Source: Palsa-504 sp963756575 (GTDB taxonomy: Bacteria; Actinomycetota; Actinomycetes; Streptosporangiales; Streptosporangiaceae). From it: a stretch of 64,000 nucleotides of DNA. Location of the stretch: the NCBI GenBank assembly GCA_963756575.1, contig CAVWOM010000008.1:620001-684000 (forward strand), written 5' to 3'. The notes under the pieces are model-generated. The model did no database searches, was not told the origin of the DNA, and was given only the letters and a program-made list of their open reading frames with translations. Positions within the stretch are counted from its first letter, which is position 1; every line of letters starts with the position of its first letter. This document shows, one piece after another, positions 44,516-53,433 of the stretch. The position numbers and the translations under genes are program-made.

Positions 44516-45523
44516 ATGCCGGCGGCCCGCAACGAGCGCAGGATAAAGCGCCCGGTCGAGATCGCCCAGCTCAGGCTCATCGCCAAGGTCGCGCGCATGT
44601 ACCACGAAGGCGGGGTCAGGCAGCCGCAGATCGCCGCCGAGCTCAGCCTGTCGCAGGCGCGCGTGTCCCGGCTGCTGCGCCAGGCCAGCGAGATCGGCGT
44701 CGTCCGGACCGTCGTCACCTTGCCGCCCGGCGTGTATACGGACCTAGAGGAGCAACTGCAAGAGAAGTTCAGCCTCCGGGACGCCGTCGTGGTCGACGTC
44801 GATGGTGCCCGGGGGCAGGTTGTCCCGGCCCTCGGTGCCGCCACGGCGCAGTACCTCAGCTCGACGCTCCTGGGCGGAGAGACCCTGGGTGTGTCGTCGT
44901 GGAGCGCCACGCTGCTCGCCGCCGCGGAGGTCATGCCGTCCAGGAGCAGCTCACCGTTGGACCGGGTGGTCCAGATCGTCGGAGGTCACGGCGACCCGAG
45001 CGTGCAGGTGCAGGCGAACCGGCTTACCGGCGAACTAGCCGCCGTCACGGGGGCCCAGCCCGTGTTCCTGCCGGCGCCGGGACTGGTCAGCACTCCGGCC
45101 CTGCGTCGTGCCCTCGTCAAGGACTCCTCCGTCGGCGACGTCATGAAGTCCTGGAAGGAACTCGACCTCGCCTTGGTCGGTATCGGCAGCCTGGAGCCCT
45201 CGCCCCTGCTGCGCCAGAGCGGTAACGCCCTCGCCGAAGCCGAACAGGACCAGCTCCGGGACGCCGGAGCGGTCGGCGACGTCTGCCTCCGGTTCTTCGA
45301 CGCTGATGGCGCCACCGTGAAGACCTCGCTCGACGAGCGGGTGATGAGCATTACCCCGGCTGACCTCATGCAGGTGCCCCGGCGGATCGGCGTGGCGGGC
45401 GGAGCCAGCAAGGGCCGGGCCATCCGGGCCGCTCTGCGCGGCGCCTGGGTCAACGTTCTCGTCACCGATCTCGACACCGCACGTGCCCTGATCGAAGACA
45501 CCGGGACCCGTCAGCAGGACTAA
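44516..45523 (+). CDS. SorC/DeoR-family sugar-binding transcriptional regulator
   Basis: About 335 residues. The N-terminal helix-turn-helix YHEGGVRQPQIAAELSLSQA with RVSRLLRQA spans about residues 30-60. The SorC sugar-phosphate domain follows (LGGETLGVSSWSATL, VVQIVGGHGDP, FLPAPGLVSTPALR, GVAGGASKGRAIRAAL). SorC proteins sense phosphorylated sugars, so it would respond to the kinase product made by this operon. ATG 44492 is an alternative start; 44516 is preferred because of the -10 box just before it. Confidence 0.88.
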   Translation: MPAARNERRIKRPVEIAQLRLIAKVARMYHEGGVRQPQIAAELSLSQARVSRLLRQASEIGVVRTVVTLPPGVYTDLEEQLQEKFSLRDAVVVDVDGARGQVVPALGAATAQYLSSTLLGGETLGVSSWSATLLAAAEVMPSRSSSPLDRVVQIVGGHGDPSVQVQANRLTGELAAVTGAQPVFLPAPGLVSTPALRRALVKDSSVGDVMKSWKELDLALVGIGSLEPSPLLRQSGNALAEAEQDQLRDAGAVGDVCLRFFDADGATVKTSLDERVMSITPADLMQVPRRIGVAGGASKGRAIRAALRGAWVNVLVTDLDTARALIEDTGTRQQD

Positions 45524-45628
45524 CCGCCGGGATTGTCCACCGAACGGGCGGCCCGCTCGCGAACCTGACCGGCCTGCCTCACCTCGACCTCATCCCAAAT
45601 GTCTTCGGTGTGTGCGGCCGTGCAGGTG

Positions 45629-46021
45629 TCACCCCGGCCGCGGGTCGCGGCGCAGCGGGTGGCCGACGGGGACTTCGACCAGGACGATCCGGATGCCGTC
45701 CGGGTCGGTGATCCACATCTCGGTCAAGCCCCAGGGCTCGGTCACCGGTTCCCGGATGACGGTGACTCCGGCCGCGGCCAGCCGCGCGTGCTCGGCCCGG
45801 ACGTCCCGCACCTGAATCCAGATCATCACCGGCCCTCCGGCCGAGCCGTCCGCATGCCCGGAGACCTCGAGGAACCCCTGCCCGAGGAAGAAGACCAGCC
45901 CGGGATCCTCCGCCGGGCCGAACTCCCGGTAGACGGCCAGGCCCAGGACATCACGGTAGAAACGGCGGCTGCGGCCCAGGTCGCCCGGCCGTACCAGGAT
46001 CCGGCTGCTCAGAACCTCCAC
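45629..46021 (-). CDS. VOC-family (glyoxalase/bleomycin-resistance-like) protein
   Basis: 130 residues with two beta-alpha-beta-beta-beta repeats: RILVRPGDLGRSRRFYRDVL, GLAVYREFG, then VRDVRAEHARLAAAGVTV and EMWITDPDGIRIVLVEVP. The metal-site glutamate pattern of the fold is recognisable (MWITDPDGI). Such stand-alone proteins act as lyases, dioxygenases or drug-binding proteins. Transcribed alone toward the SorC gene, with 105 bp between the two ends. Confidence 0.87.
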   Translation of the reverse strand: MEVLSSRILVRPGDLGRSRRFYRDVLGLAVYREFGPAEDPGLVFFLGQGFLEVSGHADGSAGGPVMIWIQVRDVRAEHARLAAAGVTVIREPVTEPWGLTEMWITDPDGIRIVLVEVPVGHPLRRDPRPG

Positions 46022-46196
46022 GTCACCATCTCACCACCACGCCGGGTAACGCATGAGGCCAGGGAGAACGCGCGCGGAGCCGCCGTTCTGCGCGGTGGTC
46101 GGGGCTCCATGTCGTTCCGTCCATGCCGCACGCGAACGGGTGATCTGAGCGTGGCTGCCGCCTTCCCGAGATTCATGCACCCGCCAGGTCGCGCAA

Positions 46197-46510
46197 TTAG
46201 AAGCCCGCGCCTACGGTGGTGGTCGCGATGGCGAGGCCGACGTGCCACGTGGCGCTCTTCCAGTCGCCAGCGGGGACCGGCTTGATTTGGTGCAGAACGG
46301 ATGTGTTGGCCAGCCAGCCGTGGTGATGATCGCGGCGATGAGCTCGATCATGAATGAGCACGCCACCAGCCCATATATGGCGGTGGTCGCGAACCGCGGT
46401 CACCAGCCGTACGTGAGGATGCCCACCCCAGCATGAACAGTGCGGGCGGCGCGATGTTCACGCCGTCCTTAATAAGCCAGTGCACCCGGCCGGCTCGCCG
46501 CGCAACCCGA
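46197..46510 (-). pseudogene. Relic of the C-terminal end of an ABC-2 exporter permease
   Basis: Across three frames of the minus strand the pieces WLIKDGVNIAPPALFMLG, VGILTYGW, then (after a TGA) PRFATTAIYGLVACSFMIEL and LANTSVLHQIKPVPAGDW line up in order. Together they resemble the last helices of the ABC-2 exporter proteins that contain 'DTSVFHxMxxAPA.PPDW'. Frame changes and an in-frame stop mean no functional product. Start and main body are gone, so this is an old remnant. Confidence 0.45.
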
Positions 46511-46770
46511 TGATCGGCGTGTCCCCAGGCATCTTCTTTGCGCGTCGCTGCCATCTGCCCGGCGGCCGCACGCAGACGAATGCGGCCGCGCTCAGGAAAT
46601 GATGCCGAGATGCGTCGCGCTGCCGCACGCGTGCAGCCCTCCCGGCCTGCGGTGTTCCCGTAGGAGGTCCCGAGGCGGGACGCCGGCGAGACGATTCAGG
46701 GATTCCGCCGACCACGACCTGTGCTGCGACAACGAGGCGTACCGACATGCCTGCGAGGTGGCCTGCTGGC

Positions 46771-47508
46771 TCACCACGGAGGCGGCGGCGCGCTCAGGGA
46801 ACCCGAGACATGGGCCATCTGCAGGTCAAACAGGGCGGTGGGCTGGAGCTGAGGAGGGATCCGTCCGACTAGCTCCAAGGTGATGGCGCCGTGAAGCTGG
46901 GCGTATCCGATCAGGCAGGCTATTAGGGCGCCATCGGGAAGGCCGGCCATCTCCTCGGTAGTTTCACGCCAGTCGGCGAGCTGCTGGCGGAGGTGTGCTG
47001 GCGTTGCTGTCTGGAGCCGTTCGGCGTCGATCTCCCCGGCGGCAAGGGCGTCGCGCATCATCGTGAACAGCACGGCAACGACTTTCGACATGGCCTTCTG
47101 GACGTCGCGGTCACCACCCGGGGTGACGCGGAGCCCGGTGTGACCATAGAGCAGCAGGTATTCCGAGGGGTGCTCGAGGGCCCAGGCTCGGTGGGCCCGG
47201 GTCACGGCGATCCACCGCTCGTGGGCCGGCCAGGGCCGGGTCTGCTCGTAGCGGGCTCGCAACGCCATGGCCAGCGTGTCCCACCCGTCGACGATGAGAG
47301 CGTCGAGTAGTGCCTCCCGGCCCGGGAAGTAGTAATGCACAGCGGAGGGCGTCATGCCCAGATCTCGGGCGATGGCCCGCAGGGAGATCCCGGTTGGACC
47401 GCCCTCGGCAAGCTGCGTCCGTGCGGCTGCCTTGATGTCGGTGATCGTTTCTTGCCGGCGTCGGTCGCGTCGGCTCGAAGATGTCTGGGGTGAAGATCGG
47501 CTGACCAC
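46771..47508 (-). CDS. TetR/AcrR-family regulator with WHG-type C-terminal domain
   Basis: 245 residues from GTG 47508. The helix-turn-helix is ISLRAIARDLGMTPSAVHYY, FPGREALLDALI. The C-terminal ligand domain with RWIAVTRAHRAWALEHPSEY and GYAQLHGAITLELVG matches the WHG subgroup. Divergent from the SDR gene about 330 bp away with an HATPase relic between; a role as repressor of the SDR-DUF6640 pair is plausible. Confidence 0.85.
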   Translation of the reverse strand: MVSRSSPQTSSSRRDRRRQETITDIKAAARTQLAEGGPTGISLRAIARDLGMTPSAVHYYFPGREALLDALIVDGWDTLAMALRARYEQTRPWPAHERWIAVTRAHRAWALEHPSEYLLLYGHTGLRVTPGGDRDVQKAMSKVVAVLFTMMRDALAAGEIDAERLQTATPAHLRQQLADWRETTEEMAGLPDGALIACLIGYAQLHGAITLELVGRIPPQLQPTALFDLQMAHVSGSLSAPPPPW

Positions 47509-47647
47509 GCGAGCAGAGTGCCGGCATTTTTGAGCAGTGTCAAGTTTTCGCCTACTTGCCACCAGTCCCCGTTGACAGCAGACTGGCCGATATGGGAAGA
47601 CCTGGGGTGCGGGTCGGCGTCCCTGTCGGAGTCGTGCAGGGCGGCAG

Positions 47648-47880
47648 ATGCGGACCGCGACAGAAGCGCTCGCGATCAGCCAGTTGGTCACCGAAGCGCT
47701 CACGGCGATCGTGCACGATCGCTGCCCCTGGGCGCAGGTCCACGTCGGTACCGACCAAAACTCCCGGCTCGGGGTATGTGGCTGTCGAGATCGCCCAGAG
47801 CCAGGTTCTCGTTCGCGTTGAGCAACCCGGGAAGGACCGCGATGGTGACAGCAGGTTCTCCAGTAGATGGCGGCACCGTG
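47648..47880 (+). pseudogene. Possible relic of a small HATPase-type (anti-sigma) gene
   Basis: An ATG at 47648 begins MRTATEALAISQLVTEALTA IVHDRC, similar to the N-box helix of ATP-binding anti-sigma proteins (LVTELVTNAVRH). After a one-frame shift near 47783 it continues YVAVEIAQSQVLVRVEQPGK, like the beta strand before the G1 box (VEI...VLVRVTDPG). It then runs into the SDR start region. About 60-75 residues with no ATP lid, so at most a fragment. Low confidence. Confidence 0.3.
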
Positions 47881-48744
47881 CTGATAACCGGTGCTTCTTC
47901 GGGCATTGGTCGTGAGTTCGCCGCTCAGCTCGCGCCCCGGGCGGGGACCCTGGTCGTTGCGGCCCGCCGGGCCGGGCTGCTCGAAGCACTGCGAGCTGAG
48001 CTGATGGCCGCGCACCCGCGGCTGCAGGTGGTAGCTCTGTCCGTCGACCTGTCCGACGAGCGCGACGTGGACCGGTTCGTATCCGCGCTGCGTGAGCAGG
48101 TCGGCGCCGTAGACGTCCTGATCAACAACGCCGGCCTCGGCGACCAGGCGCTGTTCGATGCCACGGACTGGACCCGCACCCGCCAGATACTGCACACCAA
48201 CGTGATCGGCGTCGTCCAGCTGACCGCACTCATGGTGCCGTCGATGGTGGAGCGGGGCCGGGGCGGCGTGCTCAATGTGGGCTCGGGAGCAGGGCTGACG
48301 GTGATGCCGGCATCCGCGGTGTACTCGGCCAGCAAGCATTTCATCGACGGCTTCAGCGAGGCATTGCGTGCCGACCTGGCCGGCACCGGAGTGGTCGTCA
48401 CCCAGGTTTGCCCGGGTCCCGTAGACAGTGAATTCGACACCATCGCCGGCTCGGTCGGCGGCATGACCGGCGCTCCGCCCCAGTTCCTGCGCATCAGCGC
48501 GGCGCGCTGCGCCCGCGAAGCGCTGGCCGGCTTCGACGCTGGCCAGCCTCTGGTCTTTCCGGGACGGGCCTACCGGCTCGTCATGCGAGCGCTTCCGCTG
48601 GTACCCCGCTCGCTGCGACGCCGCCGAGCGGCCTCCTCCGCCGCACGCCGCCGCAGCCAGGCACCACCCGCGGCGACGGGGCCGCGCCCAGCGCAGCCGG
48701 GGATATCGGAGACGGGGACGCCGGCCGGGGAGACACCGACATGA
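47842..48744 (+). CDS. Short-chain dehydrogenase/reductase
   Basis: 300 residues from ATG 47842. The cofactor loop TGASSGIG is at about residues 16-23, followed by NNAG near 95, the catalytic serine in LNVGSGAG and the YSASK motif (VYSASKHFIDGF), so the active site is complete. The C-terminus carries an arginine-rich tail (RRRRAASSAARRR) that may bind membranes or nucleic acid. ATGA overlap with the next gene. Close to the classical SDR group acting on lipids or ketones; substrate unknown. Confidence 0.88.
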   Translation: MVTAGSPVDGGTVLITGASSGIGREFAAQLAPRAGTLVVAARRAGLLEALRAELMAAHPRLQVVALSVDLSDERDVDRFVSALREQVGAVDVLINNAGLGDQALFDATDWTRTRQILHTNVIGVVQLTALMVPSMVERGRGGVLNVGSGAGLTVMPASAVYSASKHFIDGFSEALRADLAGTGVVVTQVCPGPVDSEFDTIAGSVGGMTGAPPQFLRISAARCAREALAGFDAGQPLVFPGRAYRLVMRALPLVPRSLRRRRAASSAARRRSQAPPAATGPRPAQPGISETGTPAGETPT

Positions 48745-49154
48745 GGATCAGCCGTCTGGTGCTCAGCGGGGCGGCCATCGGCACGATCGCCGGCACCGCG
48801 CGCGCCGACCTCAACCGCAGCCACGTGTTCAACCCCGACTGGCCGCCCCACGCCCGGTTCCACAGCGTAGCGGGGTGGGGCAGCATTGCCGGCTCGCAGC
48901 TGCTCGCCCTGTGGTTGCTGTGGCGGCCCGGCCAGCACGCAGACAACGATGAAGTGGCAACAAAGATCGCCGCGCTGCTCCCCGCCACCGCCTGGGTACC
49001 GTTCTTCCTCGCTCTCGCGACGCCCGGTACCGCGGTTGAGGACGAGCCCGGACACCTCGCCCGGGTCGCCGGCGTGCCTGCGAACCTTGTGCCAGCGACG
49101 CTGATCCCCATCATCTCCGCGCTCGGCTACACCTTGCACCGCCACGGACGATAG
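48741..49154 (+). CDS. Small integral membrane protein, DUF6640-like
   Basis: 137 residues with about four hydrophobic segments. The conserved part is DLNRSHVFNPDWPPHARFH, then GSIAGSQLLALWLLW. It resembles the short membrane proteins in which an 'N-x-s/t-H-x-x-N-P-x-W-P-P-H-A-R-F-H' motif lies in the first loop; histidines there suggest metal or haem binding, but no function is known. It overlaps the SDR stop by ATGA and so forms a pair with it. Confidence 0.75.
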   Translation: MRISRLVLSGAAIGTIAGTARADLNRSHVFNPDWPPHARFHSVAGWGSIAGSQLLALWLLWRPGQHADNDEVATKIAALLPATAWVPFFLALATPGTAVEDEPGHLARVAGVPANLVPATLIPIISALGYTLHRHGR

Positions 49155-49551
49155 GACTTGCCGGCTGGCGAGCGCCCCGATCGCGCGAGGCGTCCACAGG
49201 GTTGCGGGCCTTGGCGAGGTCCGCGGGCGTCCGCTCAGCGATCCTCTCTCGGGAGGGCCGAGCGCCAATGACCGCGACCGCCTGAACACGCCGGTGACTG
49301 CCGGAGCGCTCGCGATCAATAGCGAGCCCACCGGCCGGGACCAGCTGCCGGTGAGTTGCCGATTTGCTCCGCCCAGCGGCGGCGCTGAAGGCCACCCGAA
49401 CAGGCTGATCTGTCCTCGATGCAGCGGTGGTGCCCACTCGCAGAGAAGCGCGGATATTCGGCGATCGGGTCGCTGGGGCGGCTGGGAAATGCTCACTGCA
49501 TGTAACCCGCGCTTGGTGACCCCGGGCGCGGCACGGTGCTGATAATGACGG
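49155..49551. other. Intergenic DNA without recognised gene
   Basis: 397 bp. Short frames on both strands show no family pattern, and base composition resembles coding DNA only weakly. No hairpin terminator or clear operator was found. May contain remnants of an earlier gene. Confidence 0.45.
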
Positions 49552-49890
49552 ATGAACCTTGAGGCATTCGAGCTCGTGCTACTGCGTCGGCCGGCCAGCG
49601 CCCCGGACTACCCCGGCGAGGAACTGGAGCGCATCCAGCGCGAGCACCTGGCGTATCACGCGGGGCTGCGGGAGGCCGGCCACGTGGTCACCAACGGCCC
49701 GGTCGAGGGGCAGCCCGATCCGTCGCTGCGCGGGCTGGCGTTCTACCGCACCGGTTCGCTGGAGCGGTCCCGGCAGCTCGCCGAGGCCGACCCGGCGGCA
49801 CGTGCGGGGCGGCTGGCCGTGGAGATCATGACGTGGTACTGCCCGCCCGGCACGATGAGCCGGCCCGGCCGCGCCGTCACGCTGGCCTGA
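49552..49890 (+). CDS. YCII-related domain protein
   Basis: 112 residues. It begins EAFELVLLRRPASAPDY and contains HLAYHAGLREAGHVVTNGPV (the conserved His-x3-h region) and LAFYRTGSLERSRQLAEADP, with a final VEIMTWYCPPG. This is the dimeric ferredoxin-like fold of YciI, often of unknown role; a His-Asp pair in the cleft suggests catalysis on small molecules. Stands alone. Confidence 0.85.
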   Translation: MNLEAFELVLLRRPASAPDYPGEELERIQREHLAYHAGLREAGHVVTNGPVEGQPDPSLRGLAFYRTGSLERSRQLAEADPAARAGRLAVEIMTWYCPPGTMSRPGRAVTLA

Positions 49891-50252
49891 GCGGAGCACC
49901 GGGCCCCGCAGTCCGTAGCCGTGCCACGGAGAAGGGCCGGGCGCGGGTCACCATGCACACCGGGCTGACAGGTTTCAGCAGCACGCGCACCTGCCCTGCC
50001 ATCGCCTCTATGCCGTCTCCGCACGGCCCCCGGCGCCAGTGGTCGCCTCGCCTTCCCGGCGCGGCCCCCTTCCCGGGCCAGCTCGATCACGCCGCCCCGC
50101 CCCGCGATCATCCCGGCTACAGGCATACCGGAACCGCCGATAGGTGCGTTTCTTGGTGCTGGCCTGATTCGCTAGCTGAAGCGCAGAGCTGGATGTTCTG
50201 GAATGAGGACTGCGTTGGGTGGTCTGGCTGGAATTGATCGTAGGCTTGGGTT
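49891..50252. other. Interval before the P-loop/TPR gene
   Basis: 362 bp with no supportable gene. The last 120 bp are poorer in GC than the rest and would hold the promoter of the large gene that follows. There is no convincing ribosome site before its GTG, so a leaderless transcript is possible. Confidence 0.4.
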
Positions 50253-53200
50253 GTGGTTTTAGTGTCGCGGCGGCAGGCCGAGCTCCTGGCGGAGCTGGAG
50301 GAGTGGCGCGAGGACGTGCGCGAGCGCGGGATCGGGTCTCGCGTGGTGCTGGTGGTAGCTCCGGCCGGGTGGGGGCGCTCGGCGGTCCTGGCCCGGTTCC
50401 GGGCCGCTGTCGAGGCGGCGGACGGGCCGGTGACGGTGGTCGCCGGGGTCGAGGGGAACCTGCCGGGGGGCCGGGCGGTGCAGGCGGCTGCGCTGCAGAA
50501 GGCCCTGACAGGAGTCGCGCCGCCGTCACGGGCCACCGAGCTGCTGGATGTCGATACGCCCGCGGGCCAGGCCGGATTGGGCCTGGATGTGGCGAGCTGG
50601 TTCGTACCCGGGCTCGGGGCCGCGGTGTCGCTGACGGGGTTGTCGCGGCTGCTGAGCGCGGCCGCCCGGAGGCGGGATGACAGCCCGACGGGTGAGGCGG
50701 GCGCGGTGGCCCGCGCGGGCCGGGCGGTGGCGGCGGTCTCGGTGAAGGTCCCGGTGGTCGTCGTCGTTGATGACGCTGACCTGCTGGATCCGGGTCTGGC
50801 CCGGGCGATGATCGGGGGGCTGGCCGGGCGGTATGACGGGCAGGTTCTGGTGGTGGCGGCCGTCTGCCCGGGCAGTGACCTGGTGGCCGGCCTGGTCAAG
50901 GAGGCCGGGCCGGACCTGGCCGGGCGGGTGCGCCGGGCGGATGTGGACCCGGGCATGGACTACCCCGACCGGGTGGAGCTGGCGCGGGAGCTGCTGCCGG
51001 ACCTGCCTGTCCAGGCTGCTGAGCGGGTTGCGCGGCGGACGGCAACGTTCGGGGAGGTCTTCGCGGTCGCAGCCGCCGACAGGATGGCCGGTCTTGGTCC
51101 CGGTGCCGGGGCGGGGCAGCCGGTCACGGCGGCGGACGTGGTGGTTGATGCGGTGCTGGACCGGGCGGTGCCCTCGCGGGAGGCGGTGGTCCTGGCCTGG
51201 GCGGGCGGGGTGCTGCACCAGGTGCAGGCCGGTGCGTGCCTGCGGTTCCTAGGCGCTGACCGGGCCATGGATGACCCGTATGTGCGGCGGGCCGGGTTGC
51301 TGGTGTGCCTGGCGGACCCGGGGTCGCGGCGCTGCGCGGAGCAGGCCGCCGCGTTCTCGGCCCGTCAGCGAGCCGCGCTGGCCGGGGCGGTGCTGGAGGC
51401 GGCCGGGCTGGTCGGGGCTGATCCCGGGGCCGGGCTGGCGGACCGGGTGGTGGCCCGCCAGGCCGTGCACCGGGTCCGTGCCGACCTCGATCCGGCCCTG
51501 CGCGGCCAGCTCCCGACAGAGCAGGGGGCGCTGATCCGCGGCCTGGAAGCCCTCGGTGATCCCGAGGCTGCCTGGCAGGTCGCCCGGCAGGCGCTGGCCG
51601 GGACGCCTGCAGGTGCCGCCGGGCGGCAGGGCTTGCTGATGGCTTACCTGCGGCTGGCCCGGATCCGGCCCCACCCGGGCCACCCGGATCCGCTAGCCGA
51701 GGAGGCGATCGGCGCGGCGCTGGCCGCGGGGGCGGCGGTCGGGCTGGAGGCCCGGGTCTGGGCCGCGGCCGACCTGCTGGGCCGGGACGGTGACCGGGAG
51801 CGGGCCCTGGACTTGGCGACCCAGGTGACCGGCGAGCTGCAGACCCGGGCTGACCTGGGCGAGGCGGGTGATCAGTGGCGACTGTTGCTGGCCTTCTCTG
51901 CCGGGAAGGCCGGGCGCCCCGCCGTCGCCCAGCGGCTGCTGACCCCGATGCTGGCCAGCCGCACCGCTAGTCGCGAGAAGGCTGCCCAGGCGGTCCTGCG
52001 TGCCGTGGACGGGCCCCACGCCGACATCCGCCTCCAGGTCATCCTGCTCCAGGCCGAGCTCGAAACCACCCCCGCCGCCGCGGAGGATGACCTGCTCCGC
52101 CTGCACGCCGCTCTCGCCGACGCCTTCGACGACCTGGGCATCTACCCGCAGGCGCTCAGCCACGGCCACCAGGAGCTGGCTCTTCGCCAGCGCCTCCAAC
52201 GCCCGGACCACCCCAGCACCCTGAACACCCGGAACAACATCGCGGCCTGGACTGGCCGGTGCGGGGATGCCTCCGGGGCGCTGCGCCTGTCGACTGCGCT
52301 GTTGTCCGACCAGGAGCGGGTCCTGGGCCCGGACCACCCCAGCACCCTGACCACCCGGAACAACATCGCGGCCTGGACCGGTGAGTGCGGGGATGCGGCC
52401 GGGGCGCTGCGCCTGTCCACAGCGCTGCTGCCCGACCGCGAACGGGTCCTGGGCCCGGACCACCTCGACACCATGACCACCCGGAGCAACATCGCGTTCT
52501 GGACGGGTGAGTGCGGGGATGCGGCGGGGGCGCTGCGGCTGGCAGTCGCGCTGCTGCCCGACCGGGAGCGGGTCCTGGGCCCGGACCACCTCGACACCCT
52601 GAACACCCGGAACAACATCGCGTCCTCGACTGGTCGGTGCGGGGACGCGGCCGGGGCGCTGCACCTGTTCACCGCGCTGCTACCTGGCCAGGAACGGCTC
52701 CTGGGCCCGGACCACCCCGCCACCATGACCACCCGGAGCAACATCGCGTTCTGGACGGGTGAGTGCGGGGATGCGGCGGGGGCGCTGCGGCTGGCAGTCG
52801 CGCTGCTGCCCGACCAGGAGCGGGTCCTGGGCCCGGCTCACCCCTACACCCTGGCCAACCGGAGCAACATCGCGTCCTGGACCGGTGAGTGCGGGGATGC
52901 AGCCGGGGCGCTGCGCCTGTTCACCGCGCTGCTGTCCGACTGCGAGCGGGTCCTGGGCCCGGACCACCCCAGCACCCTGACCACCCGGAACAACATCGCG
53001 TCCTGGACCGCACAGATCCAGCACGGGTCACGCGGCGGACCTGAATATCTACAGCTTGCTGAGCTGGGCAGGCTCGCCGACGATGCCGTGGCACAAGGCG
53101 ACAAGACCGCAGCAGCCTCCTACTGCCAACAAATGGTGACGGCGGCCGAGCGGGAATTCGGATCTGACAATATAAGGCTGACGGGGTATCTGCGCTGGGC

Positions 53201-53433
53201 CGCCAGCATCCTGGCGGCGGCGGGCCGGGACCCAGGCCATCGAGGAACTGAGCAGAGCCGTCACCATCAACGACCGTTACGGCTCGGAAACCGACGAAGC
53301 CGTCAGCGACCTCCGCAGCCTCGCCGGACTGCAGCAACGGAACGGCCAGCTACGGGAGGCGCAGGAGAGCTTGGACCGCGCCCGCAGCATCGAGACACGC
53401 CACAGCAAGAATGCAAGGAAGAACGGGCTGTAA
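50253..53433 (+). CDS. Large P-loop NTPase with C-terminal TPR array (STAND-like)
   Basis: 1059 residues after removal of one base near 53226-53232; as written the frame goes on to 53504 with unrelated text. The N-terminal ATPase has Walker A APAGWGRS at 36-43, in which the usual lysine is R42, and Walker B VVVVVDDADLLD (D173/D174). A helical middle region follows, then six full and one partial 42-residue TPR units (from residue 651) and a TPR-like tail (AIEELSRAVTINDRYGSET, LREAQESLDRARSIE). Signal-transducing NTPases of this build bind ligands or proteins through the repeats. Target unknown. Confidence 0.8.
52203..53008 (+). repeat. 126-bp tandem repeat encoding TPR units
   Basis: Seven copies start at 52203, 52329, 52455, 52581, 52707, 52833 and 52959; the last is cut short after about 50 bp. 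Each unit encodes 42 residues of the form PDHPSTLTTRNNIAAWTGEC, then GDAAGALRLSTALL and RERVLG. Copies 3 and 5 are almost identical at the DNA level for roughly 90 bp, more than they match copies 2, 4 or 6, indicating recent exchange of two-unit blocks. A coding repeat, not CRISPR. Confidence 0.9.

Noticed and set aside
52203..53008. CRISPR-like tandem repeat
   Set aside because: The 126-bp units are contiguous, in frame and encode TPRs; there are no unique spacers of constant length.
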